In this document: piece after piece, positions 47,458 to 56,092 of the stretch
How positions within the stretch are numbered: position 1 is the first letter of the stretch
Layout of the letters: each line of letters starts with the position of its first letter
Origin: an unidentified bacterial endosymbiont
GTDB lineage: Bacteria; Pseudomonadota; Gammaproteobacteria; Enterobacterales; Enterobacteriaceae
Reading direction: 5' to 3'
NCBI RefSeq assembly: GCF_918797525.1
Contig: NZ_OU963893.1
Span: 3,038,001 to 3,102,000, forward strand
DNA length: 64,000 nt
Translations under genes and position numbers: made by a program
The notes under the pieces: generated by a model
The model's input: only the letters and a program-made list of their open reading frames with translations
The model's database searches: none
What the model was told of the DNA's origin: nothing

Positions 47458-48996
47458 ATGAACGACACCTCTTCTGACGACATCCTTCTGCTGAAACAGC
47501 GCCTGGCCGAACAGGAAGCGCTGAACCGCGCCCTGCTGGAAAAGCTGGCCGACCGGGAACGCGAAATAGACCATCTGCAGGCGCAACTGGATAAGCTGCG
47601 CCGGATGAACTTCGGCAGTCGTTCCGAAAAGGTATCCCGCCGTATCGCGCAGATGGAAGCTGACCTGAACCGGCTGCAGCAGGAAAGCGATACGCTGACC
47701 GGTCGGGTTGATGATCCGGCGGTGCAGCGCCCGCTGCGTCAGACCCGCACCCGCAAACCGTTCCCTGAGTCACTCCCCCGTGATGAAAAGCGGTTGTTAC
47801 CCACAGAGTCCTGTTGCCCGGAGTGCGGTGGTTCGCTGAGCTACCTGGGTGAGGATGCCGCCGAACAGCTGGAGCTGATGCGCAGCGCCTTCCGGGTTAT
47901 CCGGACAGTACGTGAAAAGCATGCCTGCCGTCGGTGCGATCGCATCGTTCAGGCCCCGGCGCCTTCGCGCCCCATCGAACGGGGTATCGCCGGACCGGGG
48001 CTGCTGGCCCGCGTGCTGACCTCAAAGTATGCAGAGCACACACCGCTGTATCGCCAGTCGGAGATCTATGCCCGCCAGGGTGTGGTGTTGAGTCGTTCTG
48101 TACTGTCGGGCTGGGTGGATGCGTGTTGTCGTCTGCTGGCACCGCTGGATGAAGCCCTTCAGGACTATGTCCTGACCGACGGCAAACTCCATGCTGACGA
48201 TACGCCTGTCCCGGTGCTGTTGCCGGGTAATAAGAAGACGAAGACCGGGCGCTTATGGACGTACGTTCGCGACGACCGCAACGCCGGCTCAGCGCTGGCC
48301 CCCGCAGTGTGGTTCGCTTACAGCCCGGACAGAAAAGGTATCCACCCTCAGACCCATCTTGCAGGCTTCAGTGGCGTACTGCAGGCTGATGCCTACGCCG
48401 GGTTCAACGAGCTCTACCGCGACGGTCATATAAAGGAAGCCGCGTGCTGGGCCCATGCCCGGCGTAAAATCCATGATGTTCACGTTCGCACTCCCTCAGC
48501 GCTCACAGATGAAGCGCTGAAACGGATAGGCGAGTTGTATGCCATCGAAGCGGATATCAGGGGAATGCCAGCAGAACAGCGGCTTGCTGAACGCCAGTTA
48601 AAAACGAAAGCGCTTCTTAAATCACTGGAAAACTGGCTGCGTGAAAAAGTGAAAACCCTGTCGCGACACTCAGAGCTGGCAAAAGCGTTCACCTATGTAC
48701 TGAACCAGTGGCAGGCGTTGACATACTACGCAGACGACGGCTGGGCTGAAGCCGATAACAATATCGCTGAAAATGCGCTGCGGACGGTCAGTCTGGGGCG
48801 TAAAAACTGGCTGTTCTTCGGCTCAGACCACGGTGGTGAGCGGGGAGCGCTGCTGTACAGTCTGATCGGGACGTGCAAACTGAATGGAGTAGCTCCAGAA
48901 CGTTACCTTCACCATATCCTTGACGTCATTGCTGACTGGCCGGTAAACCGGGTTGGTGAACTGCTGCCGTGGCGGATCACACTGCCTGCCGAATAA
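47458..48996 (+). CDS. tnpC: IS66 transposase TnpC
   Basis: 512 residues. Order: N-terminal coiled coil/leucine-zipper (about 10-60), zinc-finger region (CCPECGGSLSYLGED; CRRCDRIVQAP), then the DDE transposase domain (KLHADDTPVPVL, LQADAYAGFNELY, EADNNIAENALR) and a short C-terminal IS66 domain (SLIGTCKLNGVAPERYL). All three acidic residues appear to be present, so the protein should be active. It is the catalytic subunit of the element. Confidence 0.95.
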   Translation: MNDTSSDDILLLKQRLAEQEALNRALLEKLADREREIDHLQAQLDKLRRMNFGSRSEKVSRRIAQMEADLNRLQQESDTLTGRVDDPAVQRPLRQTRTRKPFPESLPRDEKRLLPTESCCPECGGSLSYLGEDAAEQLELMRSAFRVIRTVREKHACRRCDRIVQAPAPSRPIERGIAGPGLLARVLTSKYAEHTPLYRQSEIYARQGVVLSRSVLSGWVDACCRLLAPLDEALQDYVLTDGKLHADDTPVPVLLPGNKKTKTGRLWTYVRDDRNAGSALAPAVWFAYSPDRKGIHPQTHLAGFSGVLQADAYAGFNELYRDGHIKEAACWAHARRKIHDVHVRTPSALTDEALKRIGELYAIEADIRGMPAEQRLAERQLKTKALLKSLENWLREKVKTLSRHSELAKAFTYVLNQWQALTYYADDGWAEADNNIAENALRTVSLGRKNWLFFGSDHGGERGALLYSLIGTCKLNGVAPERYLHHILDVIADWPVNRVGELLPWRITLPAE

Positions 48997-49076
48997 CCCA
49001 TCCTCGTCACGTCAATACGGTTCGCGCTATACGCTTACGGTGAATCTATCTACCAAAGTTAATAGATTTCTCAAAT

Positions 49077-49547
49077 TTAGAGTTCGATATACATATCCAT
49101 GCAGCGTAGATCTGTTTGCGCAAGCCTTGATGGTGATGAACTTTCCTTGATAAACATAAAGCCATGCTTTTCATAAAATGTTTGTGCATTTGGTGTTGAG
49201 GACATGATCAACTGTTTCAGACCTCGTTTAATTGCCTCATATTTAATTGTTTCAATAACCAGGCTGGCCAGACCTTTACCAAAATAATCTGGCAATGTAA
49301 AAATAGCCTCTACACTTCCTGATGCAAGATCCAGGTATCCCGTGGCAACGAGTTCGGCATCAGGCGTCTCGACGACAAAGAAAGGGTTTGCCGTTATAAC
49401 CTCTCTGTAATGTTCAGGCATAGCTTCAGGCGTCCAGGCCTCAAGCACCCTGGCGCTATAACTGAGCTTACACCCCTCGCGGATAGATAGATTCCTTATA
49501 TTCCAACATTCCTCTGCCTCTTCTGGTACAGCAAGTCTGATTTTCAT
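49077..49547 (-). CDS. GNAT-family N-acetyltransferase
   Basis: 156 residues from ATG 49547 (MKIRLAVPEEAEECWNIRNL), preceded by GGAAG; a longer frame adds 22 basic residues without homology. GNAT fold: motif A region AIFTLPDYFGKGLASLVIET (acetyl-CoA pyrophosphate loop, about 80-100) and motif B SSTPNAQTFYEKHGF. The substrate is not predictable. It lies just right of the IS66 insertion and was probably an original cargo gene of the island, since the target duplication is only 30 bp away. Confidence 0.8.
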   Translation of the reverse strand: MKIRLAVPEEAEECWNIRNLSIREGCKLSYSARVLEAWTPEAMPEHYREVITANPFFVVETPDAELVATGYLDLASGSVEAIFTLPDYFGKGLASLVIETIKYEAIKRGLKQLIMSSTPNAQTFYEKHGFMFIKESSSPSRLAQTDLRCMDMYIEL

Positions 49548-49770
49548 TTTTTTCTTCCGTTTCGTCGCTATCATCTCTATTAGATTTATCATGAAACGGC
49601 TTCGTTTCAACATCTGTGCCTATCAAAAGAGTAAAGTCCGTTTCTGGCACAAAGCGGATCTATTGAGGAGTCGTGAGGTCTATTGCGGGCGAGGCGCGGA
49701 CGCTTAACTCTGGCTTGATAAAATCACATTAGAATTGAACAGTTGTCACTATCCGACAATGGGCATTGAA

Positions 49771-50148
49771 TCAAAGGCCGAATATAGCCTCAATTTCTAT
49801 TGAGAGGTCAGGTGAGAAGAGGCGGCTGACTTCGACGAGCGAACTGGCTGGCAAATGATCAACATAATTTCGATACAGTACTTTGCGTAGCTCATTGAGC
49901 GCCTCAAAAGAGGTGATGAAGATGGTCACTTTGATTAGCGCCGAAAAATCTGTACCTTCCACGCTGGCGATTTTTCTGATTTGGATGAATATTTCTTCAG
50001 CCTGCTCAGCAATGCCCTGGTGTTGGGCTACTGTGCCAAATGCCGTCATGCCAGAAATATAGAGCGTGTTACTATGCTTTACTGAATGAACATAAGGGGC
50101 CTTTACTTCGCCTATTTCAGAATAATTTTTTCTTATTAGATTGCTCAT
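49771..50148 (-). CDS. RidA/YjgF-family protein lacking the catalytic arginine
   Basis: 125 residues from ATG 50148 (MSNLIRKNYSEIGEVKAPYV), with AGGA upstream. Rid fold with SGMTAFG near residue 38, VTIFITSFEAL near 78, and the family end SIEIEAIFGL. In true RidA imine deaminases a conserved Arg occurs in PARxxVEV; here the site reads PASSLVEVSRL, so Arg is replaced by Ser. It therefore probably belongs to a Rid subgroup without 2-aminoacrylate deaminase activity. It is the last gene of the island before the attachment repeat. Confidence 0.8.
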   Translation of the reverse strand: MSNLIRKNYSEIGEVKAPYVHSVKHSNTLYISGMTAFGTVAQHQGIAEQAEEIFIQIRKIASVEGTDFSALIKVTIFITSFEALNELRKVLYRNYVDHLPASSLVEVSRLFSPDLSIEIEAIFGL

Positions 50149-50413
50149 ACCAATGATCCTTTTTGAAGGAGAACAAGCCACAACCTTACCATTCCATTGT
50201 GAATATTTGACGTTGATTGGCATAACATAAAGTATGCGACGTCCTCTGGCACAAAGCCGACTGCCATATCTATCTACGGCCAGAATAATAACCTAGAGTG
50301 TGATGCACATAGCATTTTTAATCAGGTGTATCATTTGGGGCCTTTTTGAGGGCCTCATTTCAATTTTAGAAATCAAATCAATTTAAATTCAATATGATAC
50401 ATACAAATCCGCA
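50149..50413. other. Intergenic region before the right attachment repeat
   Basis: About 265 bp, AT-rich toward the end, no gene seen. It contains the promoter region of the RidA-like gene and the right end of the island. Confidence 0.45.
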
Positions 50414-50430
50414 TCCAGTCAGAGGAGCCA
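50414..50430 (+). other. Attachment site attR (tRNA-Asn 3' end copy)
   Basis: Exact 17-bp copy of the tRNA-Asn 3' end (TCCAGTCAGAGGAGCCA). Upstream sequence does not continue the tRNA, so this is a remnant attachment site. Downstream sequence equals that following the tRNA at 36067-36142. Confidence 0.75.
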
Positions 50431-50591
50431 AATCCCTGTTTTCAGGCGTATTTATAAATCCCTATCCAATTAGGTTTCAATAAGTTAGCGTGAAAATCTT
50501 TCCCGATGCGTATCTGGTTTTCCCTGCGCATCCGGCGAAATTGGTGGTCTGATTTGGGGTCATTTCAGTTCGATAATGGAGTGACCACCAT

Positions 50592-50810
50592 ATGTCCCTT
50601 TCCGACGCGAAAATCCGTAGTATCAAGCCTTCTGATAAACCCTTTAAACTGACCGATTCTCAGGGTCGGTATCTGCTTGTCAATCCGGGCGGTTCACGCC
50701 TCTGGTATCTCAAATATCGCTTCAACCGAAAAGAATCCCGCATTGCGTTAGGCTCGTACCCGCAAGTTTCGCTATCCGGCGCTCGTCAACAGCGCGATGG
50801 TATCCGTAAG
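50592..50810 (+). pseudogene. P4-type integrase N-terminal fragment (copy 2)
   Basis: Same 72-codon DUF4102 fragment as at 35690-35905 (one Ala/Ser difference seen: IALGSYP here, IALGAYP there). It follows the attachment repeat as the integrase of a second, tandem asn-tRNA island would. Confidence 0.8.
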
Positions 50811-50955
50811 CGGCTCGACTACATCCCGGCGCAGTTCGTGGTAAAACGTTATGTCCGCCCACAGTATGGTTGCGACGGCTGCCAGCGCGTGGTGTCGGGC
50901 AGCCTTCCCGCACAGATTATCCCGAAAGGCATTCCTGAAGCGGGTCTGGTGGCAC
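50811..50955 (+). pseudogene. IS66 TnpC fragment (copy 2)
   Basis: Same internal transposase piece as at 35545-35690, fused in frame to the integrase fragment (LDYIPAQFVVKRYVRPQYG here). Confidence 0.7.
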
Positions 50956-51290
50956 ATACCGCCCGCGCCCGTCGCCGTGCCCCAGATCCATCGCCGTCAT
51001 TGCCAGCGCTTCCTTCTCACACAATCCCTGCGACAGATAATGGCGGATCGCATCCTGCGCCCACGCATAGCGTAACGAGTGTGGAGAATACACGCCTGTT
51101 AAACCAATACGTGACGCCTGGCTGTGCCAGTATTTCATCGCACTTCTGAGATCCGGTTTATCGAGCAACCTGTCATGAAGGTCTTCTGAGACAGATAACG
51201 CATTATCGAGTGCCTTTCTGACCGCCACTGCATCAAGAACAACAGTTTCTCGCGGGCGTCCGCCTTTGGTGCCAGACACCACCGTTAACC
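50951..51290 (-). pseudogene. Integrase_1-type recombinase, C-terminal fragment (copy 2)
   Basis: Mirror copy of the fragment at 35172-35550, on the minus strand, including HSLRYAWAQDAI. Cut at both ends at the same points as copy 1. Confidence 0.8.
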
Positions 51291-51334
51291 GGGGTTCTTC
51301 GCGCTCCAGAGCCTGCCGCCATGTAAAGGGCTGC

Positions 51335-51374
51335 GTGCGTCACTTTCCCGCTCTGCGCGGCTAAAGTGACGCAC
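51335..51374. repeat. Palindrome GTGCGTCACTTT, copy
   Basis: Inverted repeat GTGCGTCACTTT / AAAGTGACGCAC, the third copy of the motif at 35123-35162 and 44175-44215, each time beside an Integrase_1-type sequence. Confidence 0.7.
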
Positions 51375-51751
51375 GGGACGGGTGCAGTACAAAAATAATA
51401 ATATCTGGTGCAGTCTGACGGTCACGCGGCAGCAAAGCCTTCGGCAATGCAGGCCGCTGCCCGTCAGGTAAAAGGCACTGATTGTCAGCAGGTGCGGATT
51501 TAGCCGGATAAATTCCGGCAGGTCGCGAAGGCAAGTACAGTGATCTGGCGCTGTGAGTAGTGAAAAAAATGAATCGCGCAGAAAAAGGGATAATTAAAAT
51601 AATCTGATAATACCGATACACCTCACAAAATTCGTATGCAAAAGACTTTTTAATTAACACCACCCTGAAAGCGCATTATTTACATTCACCCATCAAATAA
51701 ATAAGAAATATAAATAATCACAAGTTATTTTACTGGTCAGGAACTTACTAT

Positions 51752-52060
51752 ATGGAATTTCGTAATCTGACGCCATTCTCAGCGATGGAATATGCGATGG
51801 ACGATACACGCGGGAAACGGTATCACGTCATTGCCATAAAAACCGGTTTCCGGCTTGTGCAGGATGCTGATGGTCAGTGGCAGACCATGCTGATGGAATA
51901 TCCTGCGCTACCGTTAAGTGTGGAAGATAAATTTTCCGGGGAAATGAATGCTTCTCCGGTTGTGCACGAAAGCGATCTCGCGCCTCTGAAACCCGCCTGC
52001 GATATGATTGTCAACGGAACAGCTCACACGCCGGATGGCACTGCCATACCCGAAATGTCT
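51752..52060 (+). pseudogene. DUF2169 protein, N-terminal part
   Basis: About 100 codons from ATG 51752 (MEFRNLTPFSAMEYAMDDTR) of the DUF2169 family, whose members are adaptor/chaperone-like partners of type VI Rhs and PAAR effectors. Family proteins exceed 300 residues. Here the sequence runs from HTPDGTAIPE straight into the start of a DUF4150 gene, so most of it is deleted. The frame then continues as nonsense to 52237. Confidence 0.7.
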
Positions 52061-52696
52061 GTAAAACCCCGATGGGCCCCGCCACGCCCCCCGTCCCTTA
52101 TCCTGTCACCGCCAGCCTGGGTGATGCGGTGCAGGTTGTCCCGTCAGTCAAAGCGAACGGACATCCGGTGCTGGTACTGGATCAAAGTTTCGTTCCCGCG
52201 ACAAAAGGCGATGGGCCGGGTGTGGCTAAGGGAGTGAAAAGCGGTACGGTGGGTGATATCTGCGAACCGCTGGAACACAGCAGCACCTTCAGAGTCGGCG
52301 GCAAGCCCGTTCTGCGTCACTTTGATACGTTCTGGATGAACGCCAGAAACACCACCGATCATTATCGGCCAGCCACCCGCCGCCAGTGTGATGGCAAAAG
52401 AGGCAGACCCGGAAATCAGGCCTGAAACTGCGGAAGAGCAGACGTTTATGGACACGCTGTCCCGTGCTTATGAACACGAAGCTGAGTCACGGCGGCTGGC
52501 GGCGCAGGTAATTAAGCAATCAGTCACTCATTTTTTTACCGATCATACTCCTGATGGCGTGATGAACAGCCAGGCTACTGGCGCAATGCTCAACGCCGCT
52601 GCCCGTTACAACACCACGCCGGAAGCCGCGCAAAGTCTGTTCATGGCTTTTTCGCTGAGAACTGCCGGGGGGCAGACATGGATGGCGCCATCATAA
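52055..52696 (+). pseudogene. DUF4150 (PAAR-like) protein gene with frameshifts
   Basis: The core reads MGPATPPVPYPVTASLGDAV and continues through HPVLVLDQSFVPATKGDGPG to KPVLRHFDTFWMNARN: a DUF4150 PAAR-like spike-tip domain. It appears to begin at ATG 52055 (MSVKP), but a C run (AAAACCCCGATG) is one base short for the frame to continue. After WMNARN a further frameshift leads to MAKEADPEIRPETAEEQTFM, which runs to 52696 and overlaps the Rhs start. PAAR-like tips load Rhs toxins on the type VI needle. Confidence 0.65.
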
Positions 52697-53232
52697 AAGG
52701 GAAGGGAAAAGGAAAGGCCGGACAGGGGGAAGAGTTTGAGAGTGACTTCCTGACGTGCCGCAGCGATCCGGTTGATGTGGTGAGCGGCAGCCTGCTCCAG
52801 CAGCTTAATGTCCTGCACATTCCAGGTTCTGTCCCGCTCGGACTGTCACGGTTTTACCGCTCACGCGCCAGGAAAAAGGGGCTTTTTGGCAGCATGTGGT
52901 CAGATGACTGGTCCCAGTCGCTGACGTTACAAAGCGATAATCTGTGTTTTACCGACCATGAAGGGGTGGTGCTCCGTTACCCTATTCCCCGGGACGGTAT
53001 TTTTCACGGGGCCGTGAATTCCCGTCAGACGCGTTACCGGTTATCCGGTATCATGCGCAGTGAGCTCACCCTCTTTGACCGCCGCTCACAGCAGACGCGA
53101 GTTTTTTCTCCGGCAGACGCCGGTATTTACTTACTGTCTGCCATCCACGACAGCTACGGCAACCGGATTGATTTTCTGTACACAGGCGGTCTTCTGACGG
53201 ATATCCGCCACAGCGATGGCTACACGCTCTAA
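52678..53232 (+). pseudogene. Rhs protein N-terminal fragment
   Basis: 184 codons from ATG 52678 (MDGAIIKGKGKGKAGQGEEF). It has the Rhs N-terminal domain (DUF6531): DPVDVVSGSLLQQLNVLHIP, SRFYRSRARKKGLFG, then the first repeat SYGNRIDFLY. It ends at a stop supplied by the neighbouring symE tail (after DIRHSDGYTL), where a complete Rhs would continue for over 1000 residues. The core at 31618-34264 is the complementary half of a similar gene, not a contiguous remainder. Confidence 0.8.
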
Positions 53233-53460
53233 ACTTTACCGTCTTTGATTCCCTTAACCACCTGTTTCGCCTGATAAAGCTGCTCGCGCAGCTCCTGCAC
53301 TTCGTTACCGTCAGCGATGATGGTCAGGCACCCCTCCGTAATCCTCACCGTCACGCCCCGCCCGGTCTCAAATCCCGCCTCCTTTAACCAGTCGGCCTTA
53401 AGGTGCAGGCTGGGGCTGCGTGAATATCCGGTGGGAATTTTGGTATTACGACTGGTGTGG
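53229..53460 (-). pseudogene. SymE-like toxin, C-terminal fragment
   Basis: About 75 codons ending KGIKDGKV, matching the intact gene at 31044 from TKIPTGYSRSPSLHLKADWL through GRGVTVRITEGCLTI and the tail. The N-terminal part is lost at about 53460. Its stop codon overlaps the stop of the Rhs fragment on the other strand, marking the exact fusion point. Confidence 0.8.
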
Positions 53461-53471
53461 GATACTTACAG

Positions 53472-53699
53472 TTAGCGACTTCCCCCCTCTTTAACTGCCT
53501 CGATAAATGCGCCTAAACTGCCCTTTTCAAGATGCTTCGATTCAAACGCAGACAATCCGGCATCGATGATTTCAACAAGCTCTAAACCGTTTTCATGTGC
53601 TACCCTACCCGCCGTTTCCAACTGTCGTTGCAATGATGAACCTTTTGCCTGTTTATCACTTGACCAACGTATATAAATGTACAGTTTGCGTTTTTCCAT
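53472..53699 (-). pseudogene. Serine recombinase, N-terminal fragment
   Basis: 75 codons from ATG 53699 ([20 protein letters not shown]), the start of a serine recombinase (resolvase/invertase catalytic domain). It shows the nucleophile Ser in RWSSDKQ and the following SLQRQLE. It is cut at VKEGGSR by fusion to the symE fragment. It faces rlmI with only 11 bp between start codons. It was presumably the integrase of an element that used the rlmI 5' end as target. Confidence 0.75.
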
Positions 53700-53710
53700 G
53701 GGAGTACCTA

Positions 53711-54940
53711 ATGAACACATCAGAAGAAAGCCAAAAAACAGATTTTAAAAGGTTTCCCCGTTTAGTGTTAGCCAAAGGGCGCGATAAGTCATTACTGCGC
53801 CGCCATCCTTGGGTGTTCTCCGGTGCGGTTGCCCGTATGGAAGATAAAGCCAGCCTCGGTGAAACCATCGATATCGTTGACCATCAGGGGAAATGGTTAG
53901 CTCGCGGCGCATACTCGCCAGCGTCCCAGATCCGCGCGCGCGTCTGGACGTTTGATAAAGATGAAACCATTGATATCGATTTCTTCGTGCGTCGCTTGCA
54001 GCAGGCGCAGCAGTGGCGTGAATGGCTGGCAAAACGTGACGGGCTGGACAGCTACCGTCTGATTGCCGGTGAGTCTGATGGCCTTCCGGGCGTAACCATC
54101 GATCGCTTCGGCCAATTCCTCGTACTGCAATTGCTAAGCGCAGGGGCAGAATATCAGCGTGCCGCGCTGATTAACGCCCTGCAGTCGCAGTTCCCCGAAT
54201 GTGCGATTTACGACCGCAGCGATGTGGCGGTTCGTAAAAAAGAGGGTATGGAGCTGACGCAAGGCCCGGTGACCGGCGAAATGCCGCCAGCCCTGCTGCC
54301 TATAGAAGAACACGGTATGAAGTTGCTGGTGGACATTCAGGGCGGCCACAAAACGGGTTACTATCTCGACCAGCGTGACAGCCGTCTGGCGACGCGCCAG
54401 TACGTTGCCGATAAACGCGTGCTCAACTGCTTCTCTTACACAGGCGGTTTCGCCGTATCCGCGCTAATGGGCGGCTGCGCTAAGGTCGTCAGCGTGGATA
54501 CATCACAGGAAGCGCTGGATGTGGCGAAACAAAACGTCGCGCTGAATAAGCTGGATCTCAGCAAAGCTGAATTTGTTCGTGATGACGTATTTAAACTGCT
54601 GCGTAAATACCGCGACCAGGGTGAGAAATTCGATGTTATCGTGATGGATCCGCCTAAATTTGTTGAAAATAAAAGTCAGCTGATGGGCGCCTGCCGGGGC
54701 TATAAAGATATCAACATGTTGGCTATCCAGCTGCTGAACCCGGGCGGTGTGTTGCTGACCTTCTCCTGCTCTGGCCTGATGACCACCGATTTATTCCAGA
54801 AAATTATCGCTGATGCCGCAATAGATGCGGGTCGTGATGTACAATTTATAGAGCAGTTCCGTCAGGCAGCCGACCATCCCGTGATCGCTACCTACCCGGA
54901 AGGACTGTATCTGAAAGGGTTTGCCTGTCGCGTCATGTAA
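53711..54940 (+). CDS. rlmI: 23S rRNA m5C1962 methyltransferase RlmI with replaced N terminus
   Basis: 409 residues. From residue 16 ([20 protein letters not shown]) it follows E. coli RlmI (YccW, 396 residues) to the last residue: PUA domain at the N terminus, then a class I methyltransferase domain with [23 protein letters not shown] and the catalytic FSCSGL. The native MSV start is missing; instead [16 protein letters not shown] precedes it, with GGAG before ATG 53711. The new start comes from the mobile element next door. The protein should still be active, but its promoter is new. Confidence 0.92.
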   Translation: MNTSEESQKTDFKRFPRLVLAKGRDKSLLRRHPWVFSGAVARMEDKASLGETIDIVDHQGKWLARGAYSPASQIRARVWTFDKDETIDIDFFVRRLQQAQQWREWLAKRDGLDSYRLIAGESDGLPGVTIDRFGQFLVLQLLSAGAEYQRAALINALQSQFPECAIYDRSDVAVRKKEGMELTQGPVTGEMPPALLPIEEHGMKLLVDIQGGHKTGYYLDQRDSRLATRQYVADKRVLNCFSYTGGFAVSALMGGCAKVVSVDTSQEALDVAKQNVALNKLDLSKAEFVRDDVFKLLRKYRDQGEKFDVIVMDPPKFVENKSQLMGACRGYKDINMLAIQLLNPGGVLLTFSCSGLMTTDLFQKIIADAAIDAGRDVQFIEQFRQAADHPVIATYPEGLYLKGFACRVM

Positions 54941-55000
54941 CTTGAAATGAGAAATATTGCCCACACATAACATGTATGTAATGTTTCCCGGGAGGTGACT

Positions 55001-55318
55001 ATGATTGCCAGCAAATTCGGTATCGGCCAGCAGGTTCGCCACACTTTGCTTGGATATTTGGGTGTGGTCGTGGATATCGACCCGGAGTATTCCCTTGATA
55101 AGCCGTCAGCAGACGAACTGGCGGTTGACGTAGCGCTGCGTGCTGCGCCCTGGTACCATGTGGTTATGGAAGCTGATGACGGACAACCCGTTCACACCTA
55201 TCTTGCCGAAGCGCAACTGAGCAGTGAACTGCAGGATGAGCATCCGGAACAACCCTCGATGGATGAGCTTGCTCAGACAATCCGCAAACAGTTGCAGGCC
55301 CCTCGCCTGAGGAACTAA
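55001..55318 (+). CDS. hspQ: Heat shock protein HspQ
   Basis: 105 residues, the same length as E. coli HspQ, nearly identical ([46 protein letters not shown]). HspQ is a hemimethylated-DNA-binding-domain protein that promotes degradation of mutant DnaA and acts as a Lon specificity enhancer. Start at ATG 55001 because GGAGGTGACT lies immediately upstream and the length fits. It follows rlmI, as in E. coli. Confidence 0.95.
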   Translation: MIASKFGIGQQVRHTLLGYLGVVVDIDPEYSLDKPSADELAVDVALRAAPWYHVVMEADDGQPVHTYLAEAQLSSELQDEHPEQPSMDELAQTIRKQLQAPRLRN

Positions 55319-55328
55319 GCGTGTAAGA

Positions 55329-55354
55329 AAAGCCCGACTCCGGGCTTTTTTTAT
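55329..55354. terminator. Intrinsic terminator after hspQ
   Basis: AAAGCCCG stem, ACTC loop, CGGGCTTT followed by a T run. It sits between convergent hspQ and yccU and overlaps the yccU stop. Confidence 0.85.
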
Positions 55355-55764
55355 TTCGCCAGCCCAAGCCGCGGGATGTCTATCGCCGGGCAGCGATCCA
55401 TCACCACGTTCAGCCCGGCATCCTGCGCCAGCACCGCCGCCTGTTCGTTGATCACCCCAAGCTGCATCCACAACGTCTTCGCACCGATGGCGATGGCCTC
55501 CTGTGCCACGCCCCAGGCGGCCTCTGAATTACGGAAGACATCCACCATATCCACCCTCTCAGGGATATCCGCAAGCGTCGCGTAGCCTTGCTGCCCCAGC
55601 AGGGATTTGCCCGCCACTTTCGGGGAGACAGGGATGACGTGGTAGCCCTGATCGAGAAGGTATTTCATTACCCTATAGCTTGGACGATCCGGTTTATCGC
55701 TCGCCCCTACCAACGCAATAGTGCGTGTGGACGTCAAAATCCCGGCAATATCGTTCTCTTTCAT
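55351..55764 (-). CDS. yccU: CoA-binding protein YccU
   Basis: 137 residues from ATG 55764 ([20 protein letters not shown]), preceded by AGGAGG; a longer frame would cross the promoter. CoA-binding (Rossmann) domain with [18 protein letters not shown], collinear with E. coli YccU. Function unknown. It sits between hspQ and mgsA as in E. coli. Confidence 0.93.
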   Translation of the reverse strand: MKENDIAGILTSTRTIALVGASDKPDRPSYRVMKYLLDQGYHVIPVSPKVAGKSLLGQQGYATLADIPERVDMVDVFRNSEAAWGVAQEAIAIGAKTLWMQLGVINEQAAVLAQDAGLNVVMDRCPAIDIPRLGLAK

Positions 55765-55835
55765 GGTTTTCCTCCTGGCTTTTTTCAAAGTGTACGCCAT
55801 AGCAGGCTTCTCAACCATCTTTGCCATACGGATGG

Positions 55836-56011
55836 AGGAGGGCAAAGCAGACAGCATTGAGCTGGATAACGGGCCGCATCAGGGGGGGGGCAGGTAGAGA
55901 AAACCCTCCGCCTTGCGGATCCTGAGCAACGGTTAAATTTCTGGTTCCAGCAGGCCGCTCCCGACCCCCGGACCCGCTTTTGCGGTGGATGAAGCAACAA
56001 CCTTCGTCGTA
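55836..56011 (+). pseudogene. yccT: Remnant of yccT (DUF2057)
   Basis: In E. coli, yccT lies between yccU and mgsA. Here only about 175 bp remain. One piece encodes [12 protein letters not shown], which matches E. coli YccT near residue 47, then nine G residues (55882-55890). VEKTLRL then joins directly to a C-terminal piece (EQRLNFWFQQAAPDPRTRF; then, in another frame, LLRWMKQQPSS and stop). The signal peptide and the middle are gone. YccT is a periplasmic protein reported to affect curli; this copy cannot function. Confidence 0.75.
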
Positions 56012-56092
56012 AGCCACATTTTTATTCCCTTTCTCTTGCAGCATCAGGCGGTTCCCGTCATCGTGTAGCCAGTTAACCTGACGGACAAAATT

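Larger units (their letters stand above)
46595..49038 (+). mobile_element. Intact IS66-family insertion sequence
   Basis: 2444 bp with terminal inverted repeats starting GTAAGCGTACAGCGCGAACC (left) and GTAAGCGTATAGCGCGAACC (right, read on the other strand). It is flanked by an exact 8-bp target duplication GGTGAATC (46587-46594 and 49039-49046). It carries tnpA, tnpB and tnpC without frameshifts. The intact duplication shows insertion as a single event after the island formed. Confidence 0.95.
50414..51560 (+). repeat. Inverted duplication, right copy
   Basis: Nearly identical to the minus strand of 34950-36083: island end, P4 integrase fragment, IS66 fragment, Integrase_1 fragment and palindrome, in the same order from the attachment repeat. 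Confidence 0.85.

Noticed and set aside
52388..52696. 102-codon frame as an independent gene
   Set aside because: It is better read as the frameshifted continuation of the DUF4150 gene that precedes it.
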